From: Ustilago trichophora
Lineage: Eukaryota > Basidiomycota > Ustilaginomycetes > Ustilaginales > Ustilaginaceae
Direction of reading: 5' to 3'
Assembly (NCBI GenBank): GCA_900323505.1
Contig: OOIN01000016.1
Span: 496,001-560,000 of the forward strand
Length of the DNA: 64,000 nucleotides
Numbering within the stretch: the first letter of the stretch is position 1; each line of letters begins with the position of its first letter. Of the stretch, positions 18,222 through 28,658 are shown piece after piece. The translations under genes and the position numbers were made by a program. The notes beneath the pieces were generated by a model. The model was not told the DNA's origin. It made no database searches and saw only the letters and a list, made by a program, of their open reading frames with translations.

Positions 18222-19355
18222 ATGTCCCACATCAATGCTCGCCGGCTCGAGCTGGTCTCGCTACCACCCGAGATCCTACACCTCATCGCCAACGCCTACA
18301 TCACCGACCTTGACCCGAGCTCCAACAACATCACTTCGGTCCTTTCGACATGCAAGCTCTTCCACGACCTCTTTGTACCCAAGTTCTACTCTTCCATCTG
18401 CATCTACTCTGTCGATCAACTCTCTCGTTTCGTTTCGCCCACCTCGGGAGCACACACCTTTTGCCCTCTTTATACCCTCAACAGCCTCACGATCAACATC
18501 CCCGGCGTACCGGGAGGAGGCGATGGCACTCTACCCTTCACCACCGCTGCTGCGCACATGTCCCGATCGCGCGATCATTTGCGCGATCGACTCCTCCTCG
18601 CCTCTCGAGCTCTGTCCCTCTGCCCCTCGGTGCAACAGGTCTCGCTGGAGTTCTTCAGCATTCGTCATTCCGAAATCCTCACTTCCGACGAGTTTCGCGC
18701 TACCGAAGCAAGCGCGTTCGAAAACGCAATCAGAGGCTTGAAGAGGGTCAAGCATCTACGATGGGTCCCACCGAGTTGCGATGCAAACGCAATCGTCGGC
18801 TTGAGCATCGTCATTGTTGACCAGGTCATTCCTGCACTTGCCAAAGGTCTCGTGGGATGTGCTGAGCTGGAGACGTTGGAGCTGTGGAATGCTATGCTTC
18901 CGCTTGCGGGTGGAGCAGAGTTGGCCAAGTCGCTGATTCACATTTCCACCAATCGAGCCAGAGAGGTCCATAGGAGTGGGCCAACTTTGAACTTGCGATC
19001 GGTGACTGGGCTGGATCCCAAGACGGTCTCCGATCTGGCACTGGCGAGTCCTCCTGTGAAGGTCAACATCGCAGATGGATTCATTGGCTCTATCTGGGGG
19101 GCGAGAATCGACAAGCTCGCCGTGGAAGAATGTATGCGCGATGCGCTAGATCTAAACAGCGGTAGCAGTAGCAGCAGTAGCAGCAGTAGCAGTGCCGGAT
19201 CCACTCCAAGCTCTTCGGAAGCGTCGAGCATCGCCACGAGCAGAGCAACCACCCCGGAGCTGCTTATACAGGATACCCTCGCAAAAGCTAGCGAAAACGT
19301 TCGCATCAGAGTCCTCCAAGGTGGAATCGCAGGGTCCAAGATGATGGGCCATTGA
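18222..19355 (+). CDS. F-box-like domain protein, 377 aa, uncharacterised
   Basis: One exon. The first 60 residues (LELVSLPPEILHLIANAYI, then VLSTCKLFHDLFVPKFYSSI) have the spacing and Leu-Pro-x-Glu-Ile-Leu signature of fungal F-box or F-box-like domains, which recruit SKP1 in SCF ubiquitin ligases. The rest has scattered leucine-rich segments (LETLELWNAML, LNLRSVTGL) but no clear repeat. The C-terminal region includes a poly-Ser run of more than ten residues encoded by an AGC/AGT microsatellite (19157-19193), then a Ser/Thr-rich stretch. The ATG at 18222 is the first in frame and gives the complete domain. The F-box call is by eye and could be only superficial. Confidence 0.6.
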   Translation: MSHINARRLELVSLPPEILHLIANAYITDLDPSSNNITSVLSTCKLFHDLFVPKFYSSICIYSVDQLSRFVSPTSGAHTFCPLYTLNSLTINIPGVPGGGDGTLPFTTAAAHMSRSRDHLRDRLLLASRALSLCPSVQQVSLEFFSIRHSEILTSDEFRATEASAFENAIRGLKRVKHLRWVPPSCDANAIVGLSIVIVDQVIPALAKGLVGCAELETLELWNAMLPLAGGAELAKSLIHISTNRAREVHRSGPTLNLRSVTGLDPKTVSDLALASPPVKVNIADGFIGSIWGARIDKLAVEECMRDALDLNSGSSSSSSSSSSAGSTPSSSEASSIATSRATTPELLIQDTLAKASENVRIRVLQGGIAGSKMMGH

Positions 19356-19506
19356 AACCGGGAAAGAAGGAAAAGGAATACTGTACTTGTACCTGACCAT
19401 AGATGTATCGCTGTCTCTCTAATCGCTCGTTGTACTGTTGCACTTCTGTTTCTCGCAATGCAAGATGGTTTTTTTTTGGGTTTCTGTTGTTACAATATCC
19501 TTCCTG

Positions 19507-20739
19507 CTACGAATTCCTCTTGCCCATGCCCTTTGCCTTGCTCGCATCGTCACTGTTGTTTTTCCCGACAAACCCGCCGAGATCCAATGCCTCCCTCGCC
19601 GCCCTATTAATCAGTTTGAAACGATCAGGACCCAGATGAACCCCTCCATACCAGCGCGTCACGACGACAATCACATTCTCGAGCTCCAGAATGCTCAACA
19701 GATGCGCAAGTCTCCCGCCCGCCGCCGTTTCGCCATCATCGTCGCAATCCCGGTGAATGATGCCGTCGGGAGCCTTGCAGACCCACGCGTTGATGATCGG
19801 ATGCGTAGCCCGCGCAACCCGCTTATCAGAGAGGATGAGCGAGAGGACCGAGGGCACTTGATCAGGCGAGGTGATGGTGGCAGCATAGCCGATGAATTCG
19901 GACTTGCGCTCGATGATGGATTCGGTTTGAAAAAGGGTGCCTGCGAAAGGTTCGAGTTGTTGCTGTGGTGGTGCTGGATTGGGGTTGGAGAATGTGGTGA
20001 TGTTGGTGCCTGTTGGAGTGGTGTCTGCCTTGGATGGAGCGGGGGCAGAAGAAACTCGTTCGGCCTCTTTCTCATTCCACCAATCCACAACTTTCTCTTT
20101 CACCCATTCGATTCCTTCAAAGAGCACCACTTCCCCCTTTGCCCAATGAAGACCTTTATCCATACTCCCTCCAATCCAGGCCGCGCCCGCAGCCTCCTCC
20201 GCATCCACGACGCTGTCATCCTCGGTTTGATGGTAAAACGCCCTTAGTATCTCCCCGAAGAGCTTGCTATCCACGCTGAATCCACCGATGTACCTCGATA
20301 GCAGCTGCAGCTGTGGCGGTCTTGCACTGTGTGGATAGAATGGCGGCAACGTCACCGCCAATCGTATTGGTATCGCATCTTGAACGGTCTCGATATCGGT
20401 CGATATGGATAAGGTAATTTTTGACCCTGGCAACCAAGAATGTGGATCGGCCACATCCTCCTTTCCTTGTTCCTCGTCTGCTTTTGCATGAGAGCCAGAG
20501 TTGCCGTTGATGGGAGCGATCTTCAGCAGATGTATCGATTCGTCCGTGTAGATGCTCTGCAAAGCCATCAGTTCCTCTGCCAGCTGTGTGGCTGCGTCGA
20601 TGCGCTGGGATTCGTCATTCAACCAGAGCTCGTGCCGTGTTGAGGAACCAGGGATGCTAAAAGAGATTGGATCGGTATCGTATGCCTCGATACGGGCTAT
20701 AAGCGCAGATAGTGTGGAGTCGGCACCATCGTCGTCCAT
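19507..20739 (-). CDS. YIH1: YIH1/IMPACT family protein (RWD plus UPF0029 domains), 410 aa
   Basis: The C-terminal half contains the IMPACT/UPF0029 domain: KSEFIGYAATI, RVARATHPIINAW, then HRDCDDDGETAAGGRLAHLL and VVVTRWYGGVHLGPDRFK are hallmark segments. The N-terminal part (about residues 20-190) is RWD-like, with EELMALQSIYTDE and LAVTLPPFYPHSARPPQL. Yeast Yih1 and mammalian IMPACT bind Gcn1 through RWD and restrain Gcn2 activation in the amino-acid starvation response. The frame is open for 74 codons further upstream; the ATG at 20739 (MDDDGADS) is chosen because the upstream extension is not domain-like. A Pro/Thr/Gln-rich linker of about 50 residues separates the domains. It converges with the F-box-like gene, about 150 bp apart. 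Confidence 0.9.
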   Translation of the reverse strand: MDDDGADSTLSALIARIEAYDTDPISFSIPGSSTRHELWLNDESQRIDAATQLAEELMALQSIYTDESIHLLKIAPINGNSGSHAKADEEQGKEDVADPHSWLPGSKITLSISTDIETVQDAIPIRLAVTLPPFYPHSARPPQLQLLSRYIGGFSVDSKLFGEILRAFYHQTEDDSVVDAEEAAGAAWIGGSMDKGLHWAKGEVVLFEGIEWVKEKVVDWWNEKEAERVSSAPAPSKADTTPTGTNITTFSNPNPAPPQQQLEPFAGTLFQTESIIERKSEFIGYAATITSPDQVPSVLSLILSDKRVARATHPIINAWVCKAPDGIIHRDCDDDGETAAGGRLAHLLSILELENVIVVVTRWYGGVHLGPDRFKLINRAAREALDLGGFVGKNNSDDASKAKGMGKRNS

Positions 20740-21185
20740 TTTGAGCCACAAGCGCTGACGATTGAAGAGGATGTTGATGAGGAGGAAGAGTCGATGTTCG
20801 AGAAAAGAGAAATCGTAACTTACATTTTTCTTTTTTTCTTCTGTGAAAATTGCCTTTCGACGTGGAGGAAAGGACAGACGTCGCTGGTCCGAGCGCGTCA
20901 CAAAGCTGCTCTGTGTAAGGGTCCTTTGGGGGTAAGTTACAGCAAAGTGGAGAGAATGCATAGGGTTGAAGGCACTTGCACACGAACCCCACCGAGCACA
21001 GCGTTATCGACTCCGCAACCCACCCGCTGCACCTCACCCTTCCCCACCACCATCAACATCCTTGTCCTCACTTTGCATTTCTTTCGCACTTCATTTTTTT
21101 GCAAGGACATCTCCTCAAACCACTATCGCCCAAGATTCTGCCCAACCTCCTCTCCAAACTCTCCATATTCCTCCTCTTCTCCAGA

Positions 21186-21690
21186 ATGGCGGAGCACAAG
21201 CCTTACATGGTGTACATTTCCCTCCCCTTCGTCAACACACCAATCTTGCCTTGACTTTATATATCTTCGCATAATCGGAGAATTGCTGACATAAGATTGA
21301 TGTGCTTTCTTCCCAATCGTGATGGCTACAGCATCTTCAAGGATGGCACTCCTCAATCGGCTATCGACGAAGAGAAGGCCAAGGTCCAGCAAGCTGGAGG
21401 CACCATCAAGCAGACCTTTGACTCGAGCATCATGAGGGGCTTCGCAGCTACCTTGCCCGATAACTTTGCCCAGGAGCTGACGACTGCCAGTGTCGGTGGC
21501 AAGCACGAGCACATGTAAGTCGACCCATCCTCTGCCGAGGCAGATGATACGGGCCCGAGGCATCCAGGCGATAGTCTGAGGATACTGTACTGACACACAA
21601 CATCTCTCCTCTGCGATGACACTGTACGATGGCCGTGGTTGGGCTTACAGCGAGTACGTCGAGCCCGACAGCGAGGTCAAGACTCTCTAA
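21186..21690 (+). CDS. Inhibitor I9 / PBI2-like protease inhibitor, 82 aa, three exons
   Basis: Exons are 21186-21211, 21332-21514 and 21651-21690, with introns GTACAT...CTACAG and GTAAGT...TTACAG. Joined, they give an 82-residue protein beginning MAEHKPYMVIFKDGTP, with IDEEKAKVQQAGGTIKQTFD in the centre and EYVEPDSEVKTL at the end. This is the arrangement of free-standing peptidase inhibitor I9 domains, like yeast Pbi2, which inhibits vacuolar proteinase B and assists vacuole fusion. No signal peptide is present, so the product is cytosolic. The first exon encodes only eight full codons, so gene finders may miss it. Length (82) fits Pbi2-type proteins of about 75 residues. Confidence 0.85.
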
Positions 21691-22016
21691 AGTGGTACAC
21701 GCTGGTCAAATCGGCATCATTTGTAGCCTATACATCTGTTTCTAGCTCCAATGAATCCAAGAGTGTTTCCTGAAAAGCTTGGTCTCAGGCTCTTGTCTAG
21801 CGACGACCCTCTTGGCCGCTGCGATGAAGCCCGAAAAGCCTGCAAAATCTTGTTGCGTTCGTCCTACCGTTTCCTTGATAACATTGCTGATACAAGTTGA
21901 GGCGCAAATCACAACGTCGTGTTTTCCAAAGCTGACTGTGACCCAGCCTCAGTTTCATTGCGAGATGAGTCTTGATACAAGTACAGAAGAACCGCCACTG
22001 CTTCCTTCCTCTTCCC

Positions 22017-22966
22017 TTACTCATCATCCCAGAAGTCATCATCGTCCTCCCTCGTCCTTGCGCCCACCACTCCCTTGCCAACACTATCACCACCCCCATT
22101 GTCGTTACCTGCACCAAAGCCAAAGATCGGCTTTCGATTCTCCCTCGGATCCACAATACCACTTTGACCCAATCTCCACTCCAATGCGCCCGTCGAAAAC
22201 TTGTCCGAGTTGCCCAGCTCTTCGAATCCTACAATCTTGTCCTTGCTGATACCGTCTTTGAAGGTGATCAAGCAAGGAAGGACGGAAACTTTTAGTTTTT
22301 GAGTTAGAAAGGGACAGTTGAGAACGTTTGCCTTGAGGAAGAGCGTTGCTGGATGCAGACGGGCCAGAACGGTCAAGTGGCGATCGAGGAGGGAACAGCG
22401 AGAGAATTTGGGATGGAAGAAATGGATCGCTACTTGACGCTCGGAGGAGGAAAACGTGATGAGGTCCTTTTCGTTTGTGATTTCGGTGAGGAGACCTTTC
22501 ATGGATGCGGTCGAGGTGTGTTGCATGGAAGAGAGGTCCAAGGGATCGTTGGTGGCTTTGTGGGCGGCGATTCTATCAGCATCGCAACGTCAGAGGGAAG
22601 AGATAGGTAGGATAGAGTCTGTCAGTAAGAGTCCACAGGGATAAAGAAGCCGAAAGATTGTACATACTCTTGCCGCAACTCCTCCATTCGACGTTCTCGA
22701 AACTCTGCCATGTCAAAGCCAGCCACCGTATCCCCGTTATCATGGCCAAAGTTTCCCTCATCCTCCATCATGTCCAGTTCCGCATCGAGCTCGGCAAACA
22801 CCTTTTCGTCATCATCCTCGTCGTCTTCACCACCCCCGTGGTCCGAATCCCGTTCGTTCCGACCGATGTGATACGCCGAGGCCGTCTCAATAAATGTGGA
22901 TCCTTGATCTTCTGTACTGGTACTACCTGCCGTAGCTGTTGATGTTGATGCTGAAGGATCCGTCAT
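22017..22966 (-). CDS. PLP1: Phosducin-like thioredoxin-fold protein, PLP1/TXNDC9 type, 284 aa, two exons
   Basis: Exon 1 runs 22966-22668 and exon 2 22572-22017, joined by a GTATGT...GATAG intron of 95 bases; phase is kept, giving RRMEELRQE then IAAHKATNDPL. The N-terminal 100 residues are acidic and Ser/Thr-rich. A helical FRERRMEELRQE segment precedes a thioredoxin fold: EKDLITFSSSERQVAIHFFH, FSRCSLLDRHL, LKANVLNCPFL and VSVLPCLITFKDG. There is no CxxC pair, as expected for the phosducin-like TXNDC9/Plp1 group, which helps CCT chaperonin fold tubulin and actin. The C-terminus DDDDFWDDE also matches this group. The ATG at 22966 is used. Confidence 0.87.
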
Positions 22967-23336
22967 CGTGAGTAAGTGAATGATGGTGTGAGAAGAGGAG
23001 AGGGAGAGCAACACTTGAAAGTTGTGTGAAACTGAGAGGATTTTCTTGCTGTGGGCGCGTGTGCACGATTACTGGCGCGCGCTTTTTGGGTGCAATTAAC
23101 ACCAACACCTCGATCGGGAGGAAGAATCGGGATGCTTTTTGCTCCACACGACCCTTTTCGCTCTCATAGGCCGCATTAAGCAAGCATTTTCTGACCTCTC
23201 AACCAGGACCTTCGCACACTCTCACAGGGCTACTCGTCACACCATCACCTACCCAACGCCTCTTCTCGGTATCAAGGCGATACGGCTCCGAAATACATAG
23301 GGCTGTATAGAGTCCAGAGGGGAAAAAGGTGGTATT

Positions 23337-24593
23337 ATGAGGTCTTCAATACGTTGCCTGGAGTTGGGGAGCTTGCTGCAATCGTCTTCAAGAGCGTCAG
23401 GTGGGGTGGCTAGTGCGTCACTTCGAGGCATGATCGCATCAACTTCGAGCTACGATACAGTGGCACCACTTAGGACAAGATCAAGGTCGTACCACTCTGC
23501 CTCGAGAACCAATCCCGTGTCGCGGCGTACAAGGATCGACCTTCCCATGGGCTCTGTTGCTTGTTACCAACAGGTGCGCTCTTCCACCACAGCCGCCTTG
23601 GTAGTGCCATCATCGTCTAGTCCTGCCCAGCTGCGGCAACGTCCATCGATTCGCGCAGAGACGTCTTTTCTACGCTCATTCAGCACGTCCTTCTTCACCT
23701 CCCCCTTTGGCCCAACGAGCTTTCCCGGCATGCTCCTATCCAAGATGCCACGCCTTCGATCAGAAGACAGTCCGTCGCGCCTACCCAATCGGTCTCGGCG
23801 GCACTCTTCCCCCTTATTCGACCGACCCTCTCGCCGAGTACGAATCGATACCTCCCCCTCCTCCCCCACTCCCAATGGACCAGGACGTCGTCCACCCTCC
23901 ACATCCACAATCGCCGGAATCATCGCCCTGGTCGATCAGCGTGTGTTCTCCCGCCTACCCGAGCGTTTCGTCCTGTACACCATCATAGCGCTCAACTTTC
24001 TCGTCTTTGGAGCATGGCTCTACGCCTCTGAAATGTTGCGCAGATTCTCCGATCCACGAGCTTACATCTTTCTCGCCAAAAATTTCCTCTCCGGCTATCG
24101 AAACGTGGCAGAGGGTCGATGGTGGACCATGCTCACCTCGTGCGTTTCGCACGAACGCCTGGATCACTTCTTGGTCAACATGATCTCTTTAGCTTTCATG
24201 GCACCTCCCGTCCTCGCCCTTACAGGTCCTACCACATTCGTTCTGCTCTACTTTGGCGCAGGTATGGTCAGCAGCATCGTCAGCATGGTAGCCAAGAGTC
24301 TCACCCGAGAAAGCGGCAAGTCAGGCGGTAGAGCATTCAGCCACGGTGCAAGTGGAAGCGTATATGCCATCATGAGCACTTTCGCTTGTATCCATCCTAC
24401 AGCGACGTTTTTGGTCTTCTTTGTGATTCCAGCTCCAGCTTGGGCAGTGGTAACTGGTATTTTGGCTTGGGATCTCTGGCATGCTGCAAAGACGCCTGGT
24501 GGTGCGACGGATAGTGCGGGTCATGTCGGTGGCATTTTGGCAGGTATCCTTTTTTGGAGATTTGGACTACGAGGTGTTCGCATCCAGTCCTAG
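23337..24593 (+). CDS. Mitochondrial-type rhomboid protease (PCP1/PARL-like), 418 aa
   Basis: A single exon. The N-terminus is rich in Arg, Ser and Thr and almost free of acidic residues, typical of a mitochondrial targeting sequence. From about residue 210 there are six or seven hydrophobic segments. The serine protease motif GASGS puts the nucleophile at S339, and the catalytic histidine is H396 in SAGHVGGILAG. WWTMLTSCVSHERLDHFLVN is the conserved loop L1 region. In yeast the mitochondrial rhomboid Pcp1/Rbd1 processes Mgm1 and Ccp1; the same role is likely here but inferred. Between about 120 and 200 lies a basic Ser/Arg/Pro-rich spacer. Confidence 0.88.
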   Translation: MRSSIRCLELGSLLQSSSRASGGVASASLRGMIASTSSYDTVAPLRTRSRSYHSASRTNPVSRRTRIDLPMGSVACYQQVRSSTTAALVVPSSSSPAQLRQRPSIRAETSFLRSFSTSFFTSPFGPTSFPGMLLSKMPRLRSEDSPSRLPNRSRRHSSPLFDRPSRRVRIDTSPSSPTPNGPGRRPPSTSTIAGIIALVDQRVFSRLPERFVLYTIIALNFLVFGAWLYASEMLRRFSDPRAYIFLAKNFLSGYRNVAEGRWWTMLTSCVSHERLDHFLVNMISLAFMAPPVLALTGPTTFVLLYFGAGMVSSIVSMVAKSLTRESGKSGGRAFSHGASGSVYAIMSTFACIHPTATFLVFFVIPAPAWAVVTGILAWDLWHAAKTPGGATDSAGHVGGILAGILFWRFGLRGVRIQS

Positions 24594-24746
24594 CACCCTT
24601 TTAGAGGCAATGCAATGTCGTCCGCCCTCATCCTCGTGTGCAATTGAGCCAAAACAAGCATCGCAGCCTCACCACAAGAAACCCAAGTAAAACGACGCAC
24701 TAGAGATTATGCAAATAGACGGCTGAAAAATTCTCTCCTGATCCAC

Positions 24747-26243
24747 CTAACCGAAGTACAAATCGACCAACATGGTCGCTACACCAAGCACAATCTCCAA
24801 CATGATGAGGAGAATCACCACAATTTCGAGATACTCGCTGTGACTACTCGTCACTTGATCCTTCAACAACTGCAACATATCCTGCAAAACCTCTACGCGT
24901 GTATTCAACAGATCGATCCTCTGGGGGATCTCGAGATAGCTCCTTGCGGCCGAGTAGAGGGGTTCGAGATCTGGCTGTCTCCAAAAGATTTCGGGAGAAT
25001 CTACGATGCTTCCTACGAGATGAATGTTCATCCTGAGGATGAAGAGGTGACCTATCTGTTTCATGATCTCTGCTGGGGGCATGCCGATTTTTCCGCTTTC
25101 GGCGATGGACTGGGGGATGTCCTTGGTGCTTTCGATCGTGTTATCGATGATGCCTTCGAAGAAGCTGATTTTGGTGGATTGGGCGAGGGCGTGGGATAGG
25201 GAGAGTTTGGTCATGTACGAAGAACCTCGACGTAGAGTGATGACGTCGTTGTAGATGCGTGAATAGTCGGCCAAGTACCAGTGGAGATCTTCGGATTCGA
25301 CATCTTCAGAGGCTAGTCGTTCGACCTCGAATCGACGTAGCTCGCGCAAGAAACGCTTCTCTTCTTGAAGAGTCATGCCCCAAATGACGATGGTGCCGTA
25401 GTCCATGATGAACAGTTCGGGAACGACGTCTTCGACGGAAAAGCGGCTGCGTTTGCGTTTTGCTGCTGCGGCAGCGGCGGTGTCAGGGTTGGCGTTGGGT
25501 TGGGCGGTTCCATCCTGTTGTTGCTGTTGATGTTGCTGTTGTTGGTTGTCTTGGTTCAATTCGGGAATTCCGAGGAGATCGCCTGTCTTTGTTGGGCCGG
25601 TCGAGTCGCGGTGGTTGGAACGATGCTTACTCGACCCGTTACCGTTGGCATTGGTCGGCACCAATCCACGTGCCTCATCAACATGCTTGTACGTGTATGT
25701 CGTATACAGACACTCGTCGAAGGTCAACACGTTTGTCTGGTGACTAGATCGTCTGGCATTCAACCACTTGGTCAGCTCCCTCATCCGATACGAAGTTGCG
25801 GTCGAGTACGCCGTCACCCTTGGCAGCTTGGCCCTCGATCTCTTTGTCAACCTCCTTGCATCTCTCCTCATGGAACCCTCCGGAATCTGCGCTAGCTGCT
25901 TATACACCTCGACCGCCTCTTCATCTTCACCCTCTGCATCGTCGGAAGAGCTCTCGTCGTCGTCGACCGAGTGGTGGGGTGAATTCGCGCTTGCGTGTCC
26001 TACCAGAGACGCGGTCGGCGCAGGTGGTTCCGAATAGGAAGGATTGCGACGGTATCCACTGGAAGCATTTCCTAGAGCATTGCTCTGCCCAGCCAAGGTG
26101 CCACCGCTGCCAATGATGGGAGAAGAGGCGTTGATGGGTGTCGCTCCTCCACTAGCACCGCCGCCGGTGGAGCTGTCTTCGGGCTCCTCGGGGAGGATTT
26201 TAAGTTTGGAGGATTGTTTGGTCGACCGTGTGCTACGGTACAT
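24747..26243 (-). CDS. RMD1/SIF2 family protein (DUF155), 498 aa
   Basis: A single exon. The N-terminal 250 residues are low in complexity, with acidic DDDESSSDDAEGEDEE and poly-Gln runs. The DUF155 (RMND1/Rmd1/Sif2) domain begins near PELFIMDYGTIVIWGMT, continues with EEKRFLRELRRFEVERL and SYMTKLSLSHALAQSTKISFFE, then has a long helical stretch with PPAEIMKQIGHLFILR and SPEIFWRQPDLEPLYSAARSYLEI. A single transmembrane segment (IVVILLIMLEIVLGVATMLV) closes the protein, as in fungal Sad1-interacting factor 2 and Rmd1. Yeast members are linked to meiotic division or the vacuole/mitochondrion; the exact role here is not established. It converges with the rhomboid gene, about 150 bp apart. Confidence 0.87.
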   Translation of the reverse strand: MYRSTRSTKQSSKLKILPEEPEDSSTGGGASGGATPINASSPIIGSGGTLAGQSNALGNASSGYRRNPSYSEPPAPTASLVGHASANSPHHSVDDDESSSDDAEGEDEEAVEVYKQLAQIPEGSMRRDARRLTKRSRAKLPRVTAYSTATSYRMRELTKWLNARRSSHQTNVLTFDECLYTTYTYKHVDEARGLVPTNANGNGSSKHRSNHRDSTGPTKTGDLLGIPELNQDNQQQQHQQQQQDGTAQPNANPDTAAAAAAKRKRSRFSVEDVVPELFIMDYGTIVIWGMTLQEEKRFLRELRRFEVERLASEDVESEDLHWYLADYSRIYNDVITLRRGSSYMTKLSLSHALAQSTKISFFEGIIDNTIESTKDIPQSIAESGKIGMPPAEIMKQIGHLFILRMNIHLVGSIVDSPEIFWRQPDLEPLYSAARSYLEIPQRIDLLNTRVEVLQDMLQLLKDQVTSSHSEYLEIVVILLIMLEIVLGVATMLVDLYFG

Positions 26244-26711
26244 CTTTGCTGCTTTCCTCCTCCGTGTCGAGTTTTGGATTGGTGGTGGTGGTGTTCGGGG
26301 GAGAGGTGAGGAGAAGGTTGGAAGTAAACGAGTGGATGGTTGGTACGGTCAAAGCGGTAGGTTGAGATCAGCCCAGCCCGAATTTGGGTTGCGATTTTTG
26401 CAAAAGCGGCCAAGAAAGGGCGCGTGCGTGCTGCTGCTGCTGGACTGCAGATGGGTGGAGGGCAAAGAGAGAGTGCCGATCTGCTGCCTCCCGATTTACA
26501 CTTTTCGCCACGTTCCAATTCACAGACCCTCGTTACAAAGACGCCGCTCCCTCTTTCGGCAGCTATCCGAACAAGATTCTCACAGCACAGCCATTCAGTC
26601 GGACCATCCGAGGCTGACGCTCCATCGTAGAGCTTATCTTGTGTCTATTTTTTGAATCTACAATGCAACGTATTCTACAGCCAAGAATGCTTGCTCTGCT
26701 CTACGTATGAC

Positions 26712-28292
26712 CTAAGCCTGCTTCCAATACACCTCTCCGATCTCTGCCACTTGATCCACCAACACCTTCAAATCCTCCATCTTGGTCCTTGGGTGCACCA
26801 CCAATCTAATGTAGTCCCCGATCCCGTTCGGCAATGGCGCAAAGTCGACCGCAAACATCCTTCTCTTCTTCAGCTCCGTGTAGACGTACTGCGTACCCGC
26901 TGATCTCTTTTTCACTTCTTCCTGGTCCAACTCTCCAATCTCCAACTGCTTCTGCCCGAATCTCGCTGGTCGGAAGCAGATCTGCAAGAAAAGCGGCTCT
27001 GCCAGGGGTCCCAATTCGATCACATCCGACTTGGATCTAATATACTCCACCAACTCGGTCGCAAGCGAAAGCCCAGCATCCACATGTTGACCGAATCCAT
27101 GCTTTCCATAGCGAACCCAGTAGAGCCAGAACTTGAGCGCGTCTCCGCGTCGTCCGCATCCCATCGTTTTCATCGCTGCATTTTCCCGGCGATCTTTCGA
27201 GTGGAACAGATATCCTGCGTCTAGGCTGTTTGCTGAGAGCGTGTCGGCATCGCGTACGAGTAGGAAGGAGCACTGCAGCGGCACGTTTAGGAGCTTGTGC
27301 GGGTTGATCGTGATCGAATCTGCAAGGTTGCTGTCCTTCATCAGATCAGAGTAGGGTTGACGGTGGGAAAAAATGATGGGTCCACCCCAGGAGCCGTCGA
27401 TGTGCAGCCAGCAGCCGTGCTTACGTGCTATCTCAGAAAGGGCGGGGAGGCGATCAAAGGATCCCAGAACCGTGGTGCCTGAGGTAGCGTTGATGAGGAA
27501 AGGCGTTCCTGTCCCCTCCTCCTTCGCTTGTATAATTGCCTTTTCGAGAGCAGCGGGGTCCATACACCCAGTGGAGTCGCAATCGACCTTGATCACCGAA
27601 TCCAGCCCCAGTCCCGCAGAGATGGCCGCCTTATCCAGCGAGTAATGGCACTGGTTCGACGTAAACAGCAGCGGCCTTGGTGCCTTTTTCTCCTCAATCA
27701 GTTGCTGCATCACTCCCAACAGTCCCTGCGTCCTAAATCGCGGAAAGATGTTCGCCAACGCCGTCTGAACAGCAAGCGTATTCGCCGACGATCCACCGGG
27801 CATCGTCAAACCATCCGGCTTCTTCTCCGTAAATCCAAACACCTCGCACAATCCTTCGACGCATCGCTCTTCCGCCAGGCTCAGCACAGGGGAGGCCGAC
27901 ATGACGTGCGCGTTGGCATTCACAGCACTCAGCACCAAGTCAGCCGCGATGCCGACGGGAGTAGGGGCCGCATACAGCTTGTCGAGGAAACGGCCTGTCC
28001 ATGGGTTGACCGAGTTGTCGAATACAAGCTTGATTGCTTCCAACAGTGCGCCGTCGTCTTCGGGTGTGGGGGAAGCAGTGTCGGGTAGAGAGAGTGAGAT
28101 GGCCTTGCGGAAATCGGGAATGCTACCCCATGGCGCGACGTAGGTGGAAGGCTGTTCGCCGGAAGCGATAAAGTCTTGGACGAGCTTGAGGACGAGTGGT
28201 AGGATGCGAGCTGCTTCGGTGGATGCTGATTCGCTCTGCAACGGGCTACGCGAGGTCGAGCCTACACCGTTGATGTTGCCGTTGACCGTCAT
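26712..28292 (-). CDS. Group II pyridoxal-phosphate-dependent decarboxylase, 526 aa
   Basis: A single exon. It has the full set of PLP decarboxylase landmarks: MPGGSSANT near 164-171, H216 (SNQCHYS, which would stack on the cofactor ring), D299 in LHIDGSWGG, and the Schiff-base lysine K333 in TINPHKLLNVPLQ. This is the group II family that includes glutamate, cysteine-sulfinate, aspartate and aromatic amino-acid decarboxylases. The NPHK rather than NAHK form and the overall length fit cysteine-sulfinate / glutamate-type enzymes, but the substrate is not certain. No signal peptide is present. The upstream region on the coding strand contains a TTC repeat (complement of 28349-28381). Confidence 0.88.
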   Translation of the reverse strand: MTVNGNINGVGSTSRSPLQSESASTEAARILPLVLKLVQDFIASGEQPSTYVAPWGSIPDFRKAISLSLPDTASPTPEDDGALLEAIKLVFDNSVNPWTGRFLDKLYAAPTPVGIAADLVLSAVNANAHVMSASPVLSLAEERCVEGLCEVFGFTEKKPDGLTMPGGSSANTLAVQTALANIFPRFRTQGLLGVMQQLIEEKKAPRPLLFTSNQCHYSLDKAAISAGLGLDSVIKVDCDSTGCMDPAALEKAIIQAKEEGTGTPFLINATSGTTVLGSFDRLPALSEIARKHGCWLHIDGSWGGPIIFSHRQPYSDLMKDSNLADSITINPHKLLNVPLQCSFLLVRDADTLSANSLDAGYLFHSKDRRENAAMKTMGCGRRGDALKFWLYWVRYGKHGFGQHVDAGLSLATELVEYIRSKSDVIELGPLAEPLFLQICFRPARFGQKQLEIGELDQEEVKKRSAGTQYVYTELKKRRMFAVDFAPLPNGIGDYIRLVVHPRTKMEDLKVLVDQVAEIGEVYWKQA

Positions 28293-28348
28293 CGTGAAGT
28301 GGTGAGCAGTGTAGATGGTGGCAAGGAATGAGTAGGTTGACTTGTGAG

Positions 28349-28381
28349 AAGAAGAAGAAGAAGAAGCAGAAGAAGAAGAAA
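28349..28381 (+). repeat. GAA trinucleotide repeat
   Basis: About eleven GAA units with one GCA interruption, located 60-90 bases upstream of the decarboxylase ATG, probably in its promoter or 5' UTR as a pyrimidine tract. Confidence 0.8.
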
Positions 28382-28591
28382 GTTACCACAAAAATATCGG
28401 TAACATGCGCAGTTCGCCGGCCAACAAGATGAATTCGGCCCGCATCTCCGTTAAATCCCTTCCCTCTTGCGTTCCGCCAACCAAAAGACAAAATCAGAAA
28501 AAGTCTCCGAGAAATATGCCGATTGGGAACCCCTTTGTTACGCTCTCAATTCTCATCGCGACACCAACAACTGACACACAGAGCACAATCT

Positions 28592-28630
28592 TCTCTGTCT
28601 CTTTCTCTCTTTCTCTCTCTCTCTCTCTCC
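28592..28630 (+). repeat. CT-rich microsatellite
   Basis: A run of CT units with a few TTT interruptions lies just beyond the methyltransferase stop codon. Confidence 0.8.
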
Positions 28631-28658
28631 TGCTGCAACCATTGCATTCGACTCGACC

